A program made the translations under genes and the position numbers. Under the pieces are notes generated by a model, which was not told the origin of the DNA, made no database searches, and worked only from the letters and a program-made list of their open reading frames with translations. A stretch of 31,518 bases of DNA, from assembly GCA_002429595.1 (NCBI GenBank), contig DJAM01000107.1, positions 1-31,518 of the forward strand. The letters are read 5' to 3'. This document shows, one piece after another, positions 1-7,762 of this stretch; the stretch's first letter is position 1, and every line of letters begins with the position of its first letter. Source of the DNA: Coxiellaceae bacterium UBA6002. Its GTDB lineage: Bacteria > Pseudomonadota > Gammaproteobacteria > UBA6002.

Positions 1-103
1 TTTTTGTCATGTTCAGAGATAATTATCTTTCAGAAAAAAGATATTAAGATATTCTTAATATTAGGCAGTTATTATCGGAATTCTATATATTGGGGGCTAT
101 ATT

Positions 104-649
104 ATGAAAATTTTGGTATTAGGCATACAAGACTGCTTGATCAATAGTAACAATAATTCTGTAATAGAAAGCGAAAGCTTAAAAGACATATTAGAGGCCT
201 TTAAAAAAGCACGGTGGATGATTGTACTAGCAAGCAATCCTGGCGAAGATGCTGAGCAAAAATATGCCGCTGCAGTCCAAAAGTCGGGGATACATATTTT
301 TATCGACCACTATAAGCCATTTATCGGCAACACACATTATTCCACAGTCCAGGCAAAGTTAGATTTCTACAGAAACGATTATGATGTTTCTAAGGATGAT
401 ATCCATTTTTTCTCGGCTGATCCGCAACAGATCGACTCAGCATGCCGCGTGTCTGGTTATAAAAATTCCCATCTGGTAACTGCTGAGAATAATTTGGCCG
501 CTCAACTTCGAAAGCTCCCAATAGAACAAAGGGTAACAATTACTTCTGAAGTGAAAAAAAACACAGTCTTTTTTGATATAACAAAAACCGAAAAAGAACC
601 CCTCGTTGGAAATACCAACTCTGAAAGTAACTGTTGCATTTTAAGCTAG
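104..649 (+). CDS. HAD-like protein with C-terminal CaaX (CILS) box, candidate host-targeted effector
   Basis: The 181-residue protein looks like a degenerate haloacid-dehalogenase-type Rossmannoid. It has an N-terminal beta strand (MKILVLGIQDCLI) where motif I would be, a motif II-like ASN near residue 44, and a segment FFSADPQQIDSACRVSGY (about 102-119) resembling motif IV. The motif I aspartates are not conserved, so phosphatase activity is doubtful. The last residues are NCCILS. The final CILS fits a CaaX prenylation box and resembles the CVLS box of H-Ras, with an extra Cys just before it that could be acylated. Bacteria lack protein prenyltransferases, but some Legionella effectors use host enzymes through such boxes, so a secreted effector anchored to host membranes is inferred. 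A GGGGG stretch lies about 9 nt before the ATG. The gene stands alone and ends in a hairpin. The fold is moderately supported; the CaaX box is directly visible. Confidence 0.8.
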   Translation: MKILVLGIQDCLINSNNNSVIESESLKDILEAFKKARWMIVLASNPGEDAEQKYAAAVQKSGIHIFIDHYKPFIGNTHYSTVQAKLDFYRNDYDVSKDDIHFFSADPQQIDSACRVSGYKNSHLVTAENNLAAQLRKLPIEQRVTITSEVKKNTVFFDITKTEKEPLVGNTNSESNCCILS

Positions 650-666
650 ATAAAGTTCTAGCTTTT
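643..666 (+). terminator. Short intrinsic terminator-like hairpin after the CaaX gene
   Basis: A perfect 8-bp stem (AAGCTAGA / TCTAGCTT) with a TAAAGT loop is followed by two further T residues, giving a run of four T. The 5' arm includes the TAG stop codon of the preceding gene. The T tract is short, so termination may be weak. Confidence 0.5.
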
Positions 667-773
667 AGGCAAGATTCATAGCAATAGAGGGCAAATCTTG
701 GATTCTAACTTTTTATATTCGAAGTTTGAATTTCAAGACTTGCCACACACAAAATGTAGTATCTACCAACATG

Positions 774-1316
774 TCACCTCCCTAGCAAACGATAACCTGT
801 TGGATCATCAGGGCAGGGAAGAAAACCACACTGCAAAAATACCGAAATGATATTTGCCACTACAAGCCCTAAAATAGCAATAAATAAGACATTAATTATT
901 TTATTGCTCACAGTGCATTCTTTTATTTGATATTGGCGATTGATTCCTAAGATCAACGACGTGACACAGATGATAGTCACTGTAATAACAAATACCCAAG
1001 TATATAGATGCAGTCCAAATATTGGAGTCGTATGACCTTTTGTTCCAGGAACAACATGAAGTGCAACATGGCGTAACGCGATGAATGCGGTTACTATAGC
1101 ACTCGTTAAAACTAATGAATAATGACTCGGATAAAATCCGCAGCGCAAATTTAACAAAGGCCCCACAGCAATAGCCAAAAATCCAACACGCTGCATTAAG
1201 CATAATGGGCATGGCAATTCATACAAAACAAATTGAAAAATAAAAGCACCCACACTGATCAAGAAGACAGCGATGATTAGCAGGATATTGAATAAAGTCT
1301 CAAAGTTGATTTTCAT
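774..1316 (-). CDS. dsbB: DsbB-family disulfide bond formation protein
   Basis: The 180-residue protein is an inner-membrane quinone-dependent oxidase of the DsbB family, which reoxidises the periplasmic thiol oxidase DsbA. Visible features are four to five hydrophobic segments, the first periplasmic redox motif CPLC (about residues 36-39) preceded by a Leu-rich helix, the MQR(V) turn right after it, and a C-terminal QCGFLPCPDD segment near the end. Length matches the family (about 165-180). It starts 12 bp after the stop of the small DUF5993-type gene, with AGGGA in front of its ATG, so the two are probably cotranscribed. The second Cys pair is not in the textbook E. coli position. The placement of the C-terminal CGFLPC suggests a variant DsbB of the kind found in Legionella and relatives; this last point is family recollection. 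Confidence 0.85.
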   Translation of the reverse strand: MKINFETLFNILLIIAVFLISVGAFIFQFVLYELPCPLCLMQRVGFLAIAVGPLLNLRCGFYPSHYSLVLTSAIVTAFIALRHVALHVVPGTKGHTTPIFGLHLYTWVFVITVTIICVTSLILGINRQYQIKECTVSNKIINVLFIAILGLVVANIISVFLQCGFLPCPDDPTGYRLLGR

Positions 1317-1328
1317 AGTGATTCCCTA

Positions 1329-1493
1329 TCAGAGTAACAACATAAGATGCGTAGTGGATTGAAAGAAGAAATACGCTTCTGTCACTAATAGAGCCATTAT
1401 TGTCACAACAAAGCCATAAATAGCGCCAATACGTTTACCACGCCAAGCCAAGCAAACTGTAAGGAATAGCATCAAAAATAAGACAATGAACAT
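1329..1493 (-). CDS. DUF5993-type small membrane protein upstream of dsbB
   Basis: This 54-residue ORF begins with ATG and is preceded by AAGAAGGG at good spacing. It encodes two hydrophobic segments (MFIVLFLMLFLTVCLAW and IYGFVVTIMALLVTEAYF) separated by the basic turn RGKR, and ends HLMLLL. The layout matches the small DUF5993 membrane proteins that sit directly before dsbB-like genes in Legionella-type genomes; that match is from memory of the family. The stop lies 12 bp before the dsbB ATG, so it is the first gene of a two-gene operon. A role as a partner or stabiliser of the DsbB-like oxidase is plausible but unproven. Confidence 0.72.
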   Translation of the reverse strand: MFIVLFLMLFLTVCLAWRGKRIGAIYGFVVTIMALLVTEAYFFFQSTTHLMLLL

Positions 1494-1610
1494 ATAGATC
1501 GAATCCCTTCTTATATTTCATAAAAATTATAGCAGCGGTGTAGTAATAGTTAATACTCCATTAATTTTTAGCGATTAATATGGCTATATTAGTATTAGTT
1601 AGATGACAAA

Positions 1611-2444
1611 ATGCCCAGTATAAATTTTAGAACTGCAAGATTTAACGATAGTGTTGATGGTGCAATAAGTAATATTTTGGACACAATCATAGCTCCTTTT
1701 TTTTCAGAGCATGATCTGATTCATAGACTTGCGCTAGTTTATTCCGCTTTCCATGATCATTGCTATGATAAGCTGCAAGCCCATGAAGATGCTGATGATT
1801 TAGCGAAAAATATCTTTAGCCAATTCTGTCAGAATCTGATTTATTTCACTGTTCATAACATTAAGAATTTAGCAACCCGATATCGAATTGCCGATATTTT
1901 AATTGCAGATCCTTTTTTTATATATAGAACCAGCGCCGGTCACGTCACAACTTGGGTTGACCCCAAAGAAAAAGCAACGGCTCTCATAGCCGCCTGCAGA
2001 GGCCTAACCGGAAACCACGTTTCTGCAATCCTACAAAAAGCCTTTCAAGCATTCACGAATGATCCAAACGAATTCGAAAGATACATCAACTACACCGAAA
2101 AATGTGGCTTTACTGCATTCCACGCGGGAGTGTTTGATGGAAATTTAGACGCAATCAATGCCTTATTAATTCTCGCAAAAAGTCTCAGCGCTCACAACAT
2201 TGTTAATTTTGAGAGTTTTCTTACTATCAGAAGCAGTCTGAACTTTACGCCACTTCAAACAGCCAAGAAGAAAGGATTTATAGCCATAGCTCGCCAACTA
2301 GCACAATATAGCCCAGAATGTTGCGTCAACTCTATACCACCCTCCTCTAGCGACTCACCAGAAGGAAGCCCAACGGAATTTTTTAGAAATAAAAAGTTTA
2401 AAGGGGAAACTAAGCGGCCCTCTTTTGAATATCGAATTTCATAA
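1611..2444 (+). CDS. Ankyrin-like repeat protein, hypothetical
   Basis: A 277-residue soluble protein, largely helical, with no signal peptide or membrane segment. Ankyrin-like units are visible at about residues 160-185 (GFTAFHAGVFDGNLDAINALL) and 210-232 (NFTPLQTAKKKGFIAIARQLAQ), showing the TPL/TAF-H-A-x-x-G-x-x-x-x-I-x-x-L pattern in degenerate form. The N-terminal 120 residues are not recognised. The C-terminal 40 residues are low-complexity and rich in Ser, Pro and Lys (SSSDSPEGSPTEF). The gene stands alone and the ribosome binding site is weak. Such proteins are common among secreted effectors of Legionellales, but no secretion signal can be proven here. Confidence 0.75.
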   Translation: MPSINFRTARFNDSVDGAISNILDTIIAPFFSEHDLIHRLALVYSAFHDHCYDKLQAHEDADDLAKNIFSQFCQNLIYFTVHNIKNLATRYRIADILIADPFFIYRTSAGHVTTWVDPKEKATALIAACRGLTGNHVSAILQKAFQAFTNDPNEFERYINYTEKCGFTAFHAGVFDGNLDAINALLILAKSLSAHNIVNFESFLTIRSSLNFTPLQTAKKKGFIAIARQLAQYSPECCVNSIPPSSSDSPEGSPTEFFRNKKFKGETKRPSFEYRIS

Positions 2445-2480
2445 GCTACACATAATACAAAATTTCACTGCACAAAATTA

Positions 2481-2516
2481 CCTATACTAGACAATAAACT
2501 TTTAAGTCTGTATAGG
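2481..2516. promoter_or_regulatory. Inverted repeat covering the start region of the dehydrogenase pseudogene
   Basis: Arms CCTATACTAGAC (2481-2492) and GTCTGTATAGG (2506-2516) are complementary except for one bulged T, around a 13-nt centre. The right arm runs into the AGGAGA Shine-Dalgarno of the following gene. It could be an operator, for example for a TetR-type repressor, or an RNA hairpin masking the ribosome site. It may be a leftover, since the gene is broken. Confidence 0.45.
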
Positions 2517-2524
2517 AGAATACT

Positions 2525-3122
2525 GTGACTAATAATCTACAGTTCAAGACAAAGTTGTTTTTATTAGTGGCGGCACTAGCGGCATTGAGTTAGCCACTGC
2601 TGCACTGTTTGCATTAGCAGGTGCTGCTCACATCATCGTCTGTGGTCGTAGAAAATCAAAATGGAATGGCGCTCAACAATATCTCGATGAAAAATTAACA
2701 GCGGATCAAAAAAATAAAATCGAATATTGGCCCTGTGATGTTCGTGTTGAATCACAAGTCAAAAAAGCTATCGAAAAAATATTCGATAAATTTGATCGTC
2801 TCGATGTTTGTTTTAATAATGCTGGCGTCCAACCAGGCATCGTGACAGGCAATGATAGCGGTTTTATAACGTCAATGTTTTTCGAATCATCCATTGCAAC
2901 GGATGGCTCCATTATTTATCGCATTCCCCCACCACAACCTGATTCCGAACCTGAATTTCAAAATGCTAAAGCAGCCGCAGTGGGTGTCCCAATGAAAAGA
3001 ACAGGAGAGCCAGATGAAATTGCACCAGCAGTTTTATTTTAGGTGATCCCGCATTATCAAGCTATATAATCGGCGCCAATTTTTGTATCGATGGCGGGCC
3101 TCTACTTTGTCCTTGTGCGTAA
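2525..3122 (+). pseudogene. Short-chain dehydrogenase/reductase (SDR), frameshifted and internally deleted
   Basis: The gene starts GTG eight bases after AGGAGA. Its reading frame breaks at once: a one-base loss after codon 7 separates the start from VFISGGTSGIELATAALF, the Gly-rich NAD(P) motif. The middle frame continues through CDVR and NNAGVQPG, typical SDR landmarks. It then jumps directly to a C-terminal part (GVPMKRTGEPDEIAPAVLF). A second frameshift at about 3040 separates this from LSSYIIGANFCIDGG, the usual SDR ending. The catalytic Ser and YxxxK region is absent, so roughly 60 residues have been deleted. Three independent lesions make a sequencing error unlikely. The intact ancestor would have been a classical SDR of about 250 residues. 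Confidence 0.85.
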
Positions 3123-3169
3123 TAGGGTACACACAGTTATAATACCCACATTACATCGGGAACTAACTT

Positions 3170-3619
3170 ATGAAATATACAATTAGCCTTGAAAACAATC
3201 CTAGCACAGACGACGTACAGATACTCAACGATGGCATCATGAACGAACACAAATTAAAAATGAATATGAAGCCGCTCGATTTTTTTGCTTATTTCATTCG
3301 CGACGATCAAAACCAAATTGTCGGCGGTTGCGCCGGCGACAACATGTATGGCGGTTTATTTATAGGCCAGTTATGGATCAAAAAAGAGCTACGCGGCAAA
3401 GGCTACGGCACAGAATTGATGAACCTAGCAGAAGAGCTTGCTCGAAAAAGCCAATGCCGATTCATCAACGTCAACACATTTGAATGGGAGGCACTGCGCT
3501 TCTATAAAAAACTAGGCTACTACGTTGAGTTTGAACGACGAGGTTATGACAAAGATTCAACATTTTATTTTTTAAGAAAAGACTTAACAATAGTTACAAA
3601 TTGCTCAGGCGCATCATAG
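3170..3619 (+). CDS. GNAT-family N-acetyltransferase
   Basis: A 149-residue acetyl-CoA-dependent acyltransferase. Motif A is clear (LWIKKELRGKGYGTELMNLAEE, with the pyrophosphate-binding RGKGYG at about residues 75-80), followed by motif B (EALRFYKKLGYYVEFERRGY, about 102-122). Length is normal for the family. GGGA precedes the ATG at about 9 nt. The last 18 codons overlap the 3' end of the convergent hydrolase by 55 bp. The ending after FYFLRKDL (TIVTNCSGAS) is therefore antisense to hydrolase codons and may be a recent extension. The substrate cannot be told from sequence. Confidence 0.88.
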   Translation: MKYTISLENNPSTDDVQILNDGIMNEHKLKMNMKPLDFFAYFIRDDQNQIVGGCAGDNMYGGLFIGQLWIKKELRGKGYGTELMNLAEELARKSQCRFINVNTFEWEALRFYKKLGYYVEFERRGYDKDSTFYFLRKDLTIVTNCSGAS

Positions 3620-4353
3620 TGCAACGCATGACCAACTCCATCAATTTTTTCGATCTGAAGTTTCGAATTAAGACTTTGCAATTCTTCAGCCTCTGCTAAT
3701 GAAACTATACCTGTTTGCGCAATCACAAGTAAGCTTGGTACATCAATCGCGTTCATTAATTGCTTATAATCAGGATATGGTGGTGCGAGAACTTGGAAGG
3801 CATGTAGGCTGGTTTGGTGTCGTGCTTGAGCAAGTAACTGGAGAATATCGAATGAACGATGCGGTTTTTTATTTCGAGCTTCAATGAGGATTTCATCCAA
3901 TGATTTCTCCAGAAATTGTCGGTGTTGCTCAGCAACATTACTTTCGTAAACTTCAAGCTGAAGTTCTGGGCTCAAGAAAGACGGATCGGCTAAGATCAAG
4001 CCACCCAATAGCCCCTGCATTCGATAAGCCACCAACGTTGCAGTCATACCACCCATAGAATGGCCGATCACAATAGGAGAAGATAATCCAAGCGTTTCAA
4101 TAAGACCCACAACATCATCAGCATGATCTTCATATCGATAACCATCGGCAGGTTTACTGGAATTTCCATGGCCTCTAGCATCTGGCATAATTACGTCATA
4201 GTCTTCCTCTAAAGCACTTGCAACAGGACTCCAGCAGCTGCCATTAGCAATTAAACCGTGTAACAAAATTAGCGGCGGCTTATCTCCTCCAGTTCTTGTG
4301 TATAAGATATTTATTTTGTTTATTTTGCAGGTTGCCGTCTTCCAGTTGTTCAT
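3565..4353 (-). CDS. Alpha/beta-fold hydrolase
   Basis: A 262-residue alpha/beta hydrolase. With the ATG at 4353, residues 32-33 are the oxyanion HG (LLHGL), Ser99 lies in the nucleophile elbow GHSMGG, and His242 lies in GVGHALHYDAPEQF. The usual acid residue after the seventh strand is unclear: PSLLVIAQTGIVSL has no Asp where GxxDxxV is expected, so the triad may be modified. The frame stays open nine codons upstream to a TTG, but the ATG gives the normal N-terminus, so I chose it; neither start has a good Shine-Dalgarno. It converges on the GNAT gene with a 55-bp overlap. Esterase, lipase and C-C hydrolase roles are all possible. Confidence 0.85.
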   Translation of the reverse strand: MNNWKTATCKINKINILYTRTGGDKPPLILLHGLIANGSCWSPVASALEEDYDVIMPDARGHGNSSKPADGYRYEDHADDVVGLIETLGLSSPIVIGHSMGGMTATLVAYRMQGLLGGLILADPSFLSPELQLEVYESNVAEQHRQFLEKSLDEILIEARNKKPHRSFDILQLLAQARHQTSLHAFQVLAPPYPDYKQLMNAIDVPSLLVIAQTGIVSLAEAEELQSLNSKLQIEKIDGVGHALHYDAPEQFVTIVKSFLKK

Positions 4354-4418
4354 AAAATCATCTGTTACAAGCAATGGCAATTAATACGGGATTCTTGTTA
4401 TTTAAATCTGGCGTATTT

Positions 4419-4529
4419 GTCATTCCCGAATTTCCTGTCACTCCTGTATTTCCTGTCACTCCTGTATTTCCTGTATTTCCTGTCATTCCCGCGAAAGCGG
4501 GAATGACAGGAAATACAGGAATGACAAAC
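4419..4529. repeat. Repeat with 23-bp perfect hairpin and tandem TTTCCTGTCACTCCTGTA units
   Basis: A perfect 23-bp inverted repeat (4470-4492 and 4497-4519) encloses a GAAA loop. The core is CATTCCCGC GAAA GCGGGAATG. The left side is lengthened by degenerate tandem copies of an 18-bp unit, TTTCCTGTCACTCCTGTA, which resemble repeated pieces of the stem. The same core occurs in the palindrome at 24144-24250. It matches the REP/dRS3-like class of dispersed palindromes (ATTCCC-N-GGGAAT), a family-level comparison from memory. It lies between the hydrolase and the outer membrane protein genes. Confidence 0.85.
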
Positions 4530-4659
4530 ACGCCCCGCTTAAAAATAGCTTATCTAGAAATATATTTCTGGTTACACTCTACGTCGAATTCAAGTTTAAT
4601 AAGTATTTCTATTTTTTGTAACAATAGCAACAAGACTAGTCACGGATGAAAAAATAACA

Positions 4660-6324
4660 ATGAGACTTCTACTCGCTTTTCTTTGTATTTGGATAAGTCA
4701 AACTGCCTTAGCGAACCTCAACATTGAAAATCTAGCATTCAACTGGAATGGCGCCTATATGGGAGTGAATATCGGTGCTGGTTTGGGGCGAGCCCATTTT
4801 TCTGATCCCTTTGGGCCTTCAATTTTCGGAAATACCGTTCATACACCAATTTTTCTTGGAGGCGGCCAGGTTGGTTATAACTGGAAACCTTATGGTACGC
4901 ATTGGTTATTTGGGGTCGAAGGCACAGCAAGCGACTTTGTTTCTAACGGTACTTTTACAGGGATGGCATTTTCGGGATTTTATCTCTCACAAAATTGTCG
5001 CGTCCAGCCGAAACTAATTGCCACTATTACGGGTCGAGTTGGTACGCTTGTGGGACCTAGATGTGAAAATCTAGTGTATTTAAAGGGCGGGCCTGCTTGG
5101 ATTCATAATAAAGTTTATCTCGCCTCTAACGGATTACTGCCCATGCCCAGCGTTACCACAATGAACACAAACTACTCAAAATGGGGGCTCAATGTTGGCG
5201 GAGGAATTGAATCCGCGTTAACACGCGCTTGGACCTTAGGATTGGAATATGACTACCTACAATTCAATAATGTAAGTCTTCTGGTACCTGCCAGTTTACT
5301 CTTAGGAGATATTTTTACAGCGGAACCTTCGATAAATGTAATTCAAGGCGCCAAGAGCAATATGACACAACATATTCATTTGTTTAAGCTGAGTTTAAAT
5401 TATAAGTTTGGAACACATCCTTATCGACATTGGAATCTTTTCCCTTTTCTGTCATGTACACACAATGCACATAGAAAACATTGTTGGGATTTTGAATTCG
5501 GTACGCGTTATTGGGTAGGCAAAGAGCGTTTTCAGAAAGATCTAGGTATAGGTGAAGATTTCTCGCAGGCAGATAGCCTAGTCTCTAGATTAACGTATGT
5601 GTCGCGCAGTCACGCCAATGAAATCTTCGGACGAATAGAAAGTCCCTACAATGTATTCCTAAAAGGTTTTGCAAATATTGGAAGCAGTCATTTACACGGA
5701 AAAATGAACGACGAGGACTGGATCGCTGAGGACTTGATGTACTCGAATACGAGACATGACGTAAAAGGAAAGCTCAGTTATTTTACAGTAGATATCGGAT
5801 ATGATCTTTTTAAAAACTATAACCATAAATTTGGTTTGTTCGTGGGTTACAACTATTATCAAGAAAACAACACTGCGTTAGGCTGCACACAGATCGCAAA
5901 TCCTTTTGGTCGTTGTGCCGACTCCATACCCAACGGAGTCCCGGCGATTACGCAAGACATAGAATGGCAGTCATGTCGCCTTGGCTTAAACAGTGAACTG
6001 CAATTGTATCCTGGCTTTAAGTTAACTGGAGATATAGCTTACCTACCTTATGCCCGTTTTCGCGGTCATGACGTCCATCTTTTAAGAAATAATGTGCCGA
6101 ATCAGAACTCTTTCGAGTTTGGTATAGGGCAAGGTGTTCAGGCTGAAGCAAGTATATCTTATCTAATTACTCGCAATTTGAGTTTAGGCGTAGGCGGTCG
6201 TTATTTTGCGATGTGGACTAAGCAAGATGCTTTTACGCATCTTTTTGGAGTGAACGCACGTCGCACTCTTCCAAGTAAGACTGAGTGTTTTGGCGGTTTT
6301 TTGCAACTCGTAATATTATTTTAA
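4660..6324 (+). CDS. Outer membrane protein with two beta-barrel domains in tandem
   Basis: A 554-residue exported protein with a signal peptide (MRLLLAFLCIWISQTALA, cleavage after residue 18). Residues of about 25-262 form an OmpA-like/Omp25-type eight-strand barrel: NWNGAYMGVNIGAGLG, GGGQVGYNW, VEGTASDF, ITGRVGTLVG and KWGLNVGGGIE, ending LFKLSLNYKFG. Residues of about 280-554 form a second, longer barrel: FEFGTRYWVGKERFQKDLG, SRLTYVSRSHANEIFGRIES, FVGYNYYQEN, LTGDIAYLPYARF and LGVGGRYFAMW, with terminal Phe as in barrels inserted by the BAM complex. The second half resembles two-domain outer membrane proteins I associate with Bradyrhizobium-type alphaproteobacteria and has an omptin-like look; that is recollection. 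Function is unknown; adhesin, porin or protease-like roles are possible. The ribosome site is weak. Confidence 0.82.
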   Translation: MRLLLAFLCIWISQTALANLNIENLAFNWNGAYMGVNIGAGLGRAHFSDPFGPSIFGNTVHTPIFLGGGQVGYNWKPYGTHWLFGVEGTASDFVSNGTFTGMAFSGFYLSQNCRVQPKLIATITGRVGTLVGPRCENLVYLKGGPAWIHNKVYLASNGLLPMPSVTTMNTNYSKWGLNVGGGIESALTRAWTLGLEYDYLQFNNVSLLVPASLLLGDIFTAEPSINVIQGAKSNMTQHIHLFKLSLNYKFGTHPYRHWNLFPFLSCTHNAHRKHCWDFEFGTRYWVGKERFQKDLGIGEDFSQADSLVSRLTYVSRSHANEIFGRIESPYNVFLKGFANIGSSHLHGKMNDEDWIAEDLMYSNTRHDVKGKLSYFTVDIGYDLFKNYNHKFGLFVGYNYYQENNTALGCTQIANPFGRCADSIPNGVPAITQDIEWQSCRLGLNSELQLYPGFKLTGDIAYLPYARFRGHDVHLLRNNVPNQNSFEFGIGQGVQAEASISYLITRNLSLGVGGRYFAMWTKQDAFTHLFGVNARRTLPSKTECFGGFLQLVILF

Positions 6325-6378
6325 GAAACCATGAGTAATATATCCTGATCATTACTTATAAGATAAGAAGGTGTCACT

Positions 6379-7311
6379 GTGCTAGATACTTATGAAATAG
6401 ATCTTTCCTTACCCGCAGCGAAAGTAACTGAAGCATTAAACAGCATTAACTCTACCGTCACGCGGCTAAAGCTAGTAGGTTTACCGAGCGATCAGACTGT
6501 ACAGCTAGTAATTGGCTTCCTGAAGGCAAACAACAGCATTCAATGCCTTGTAATATCGTCAAAAAAAGTATGGTCGAATTATCTTAAGGATTTTGAATAC
6601 GCCGGCAACTTACAACCCGAGCATCTGCTAGCTTTCTACAACTTGTTAGCGAAGACCACATCGATCACTGAAATTTGTTTTCATGATGGTCGCTTAAGTG
6701 CAGAGGGCTTAAAAAAATTAGCCGAGCTGTATTCCACCAACCCAGTATTACAAACCCTACGACTCACCTCTTGCCAAATAGGAAGAGAGATATTGCAGTT
6801 CGCACAGTTGTTATCTCAAAGTAAAAATAATCTACGATATCTTGATTTATCAAATAACTGCTTAGATAGTACAGCAGCTCAAATTCTTGTTGGTCTGGCT
6901 TGCTCACCTACTTCATCGTTAGAAGCCATTAATCTAGCTTCTAACCACATAACCGATGCTGGCGCTCTTTTACTCCATGATCTCAGTGAAATTACCAATG
7001 TCAAAGTAAATCTTGAATCTAATAGATTATCAAACGTGCTGCTAGGTCAATGCAAAACCGCGTTCTTCACGAGCCCATGGTTATTCAGCGAACAAAATTT
7101 TGATCTGATGCTAAATGATCGAAATACATCTCACTATTTTCAATTATTACCTGCTGATGTTATTAGAACGTTAAAAGAAAAAATCTATGGCGCAGAAAGT
7201 AATATGTATCAGTTTTTCAGATTATCTCAACTTTCGAATGGGCCAAAAGAAGGCACTCTTAGCAAAGAAACAAAGGAGGAAAAAGATTTAGCTGGCTTTA
7301 GGCCTAAGTAA
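6379..7311 (+). CDS. Leucine-rich-repeat protein (ribonuclease-inhibitor type), effector candidate
   Basis: A 310-residue cytosolic-type protein without signal peptide. GTG is chosen as start because AAGAAGG lies about 8 nt before it. LRR units of the RI type occur from about residue 100 to 220: LQTLRLTSCQIG, LRYLDLSNNCLDSTAAQIL, LEAINLASNHITDAGALLL and VKVNLESNRLS. The C-terminal 90 residues are not LRR. The end is charged and Glu/Lys-rich (SKETKEEKDLAGF), reminiscent of E-rich C-terminal signals of Dot/Icm substrates, though that is suggestive only. It begins 54 bp after the outer membrane protein gene on the same strand. RI-type LRRs are typical of eukaryotes and of effectors of intracellular bacteria. 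Confidence 0.82.
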   Translation: MLDTYEIDLSLPAAKVTEALNSINSTVTRLKLVGLPSDQTVQLVIGFLKANNSIQCLVISSKKVWSNYLKDFEYAGNLQPEHLLAFYNLLAKTTSITEICFHDGRLSAEGLKKLAELYSTNPVLQTLRLTSCQIGREILQFAQLLSQSKNNLRYLDLSNNCLDSTAAQILVGLACSPTSSLEAINLASNHITDAGALLLHDLSEITNVKVNLESNRLSNVLLGQCKTAFFTSPWLFSEQNFDLMLNDRNTSHYFQLLPADVIRTLKEKIYGAESNMYQFFRLSQLSNGPKEGTLSKETKEEKDLAGFRPK

Positions 7312-7750
7312 AGATAATTTTAAAGATGTTCAACTAATGTACTAAATCCTATCTTCCTAAATAGGAATGAAATTTTGTTCTGACCAGATTCATTAATAAT
7401 GAATTCCGTATTTTTATTTTCACTCCCTAGAATAGCAAATTAGCACTCGTTTCGGTTACTAATAGTTGGAGATTTTTTAATCTTTCAAGCTCAACTTTTA
7501 GGGCTTGTTCAAATGGTGCAATCATATTGGCATACAGGAGTTATCACATTTTTTGTAACATTTTTGTCCGCTATTTGTTTCCGCCAACGGTTTACTTCTT
7601 GCGCCTTATGCATTAATCTTTCCATTAAACATATAAATTAAATAAATTTAACCGATTATTTATAACTTTACGCTTCAAATCAAGTTTTTCGTGTAATTTT
7701 AATAAATAAGCTTTAGCAAATTATTTAATTCTGATCTCTAATAAATTATA
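7312..7750. other. Gene-poor AT-rich gap with possible ORF remnants
   Basis: No convincing gene is present. On the minus strand two short frames adjoin: 7625-7509 (38 codons, beginning MERLMHKAQEVNRWRKQIA) and 7525-7427 (32 codons, beginning MIAPFEQALKVELERLKN). They overlap by 17 bp in different frames and have protein-like, charged helical composition, so they may be remnants of one frameshifted gene. I recognise neither. Small AT-rich palindromes (TTCCTAAATAGGAA near 7351, ATTCATTAATAATGAAT near 7389) are present but too weak to call. Confidence 0.3.
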
Positions 7751-7762
7751 ATGGAAAAATAT

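Noticed and set aside
901..1212. 103-codon minus-strand ORF inside dsbB
   Set aside because: It is a shadow frame of dsbB with no domain, start signal or protein-like pattern.
2842..3042. 66-codon ORF as an independent gene
   Set aside because: It is the middle-frame remnant of the broken SDR gene; the ATG is internal to the ancestral frame.
4354..4380. N-terminal extension of the hydrolase to a TTG codon
   Set aside because: There is no ribosome site and no family-like sequence; ATG 4353 gives the normal N-terminus.
4374..4649. 91-codon ORF with Pro/Val/Phe repeats (VTPVFPVTPVFPVF)
   Set aside because: It is a translation of the tandem units and hairpin repeat; it has no ribosome site, and VIPAKAGMTG is the typical spurious product of such repeats.
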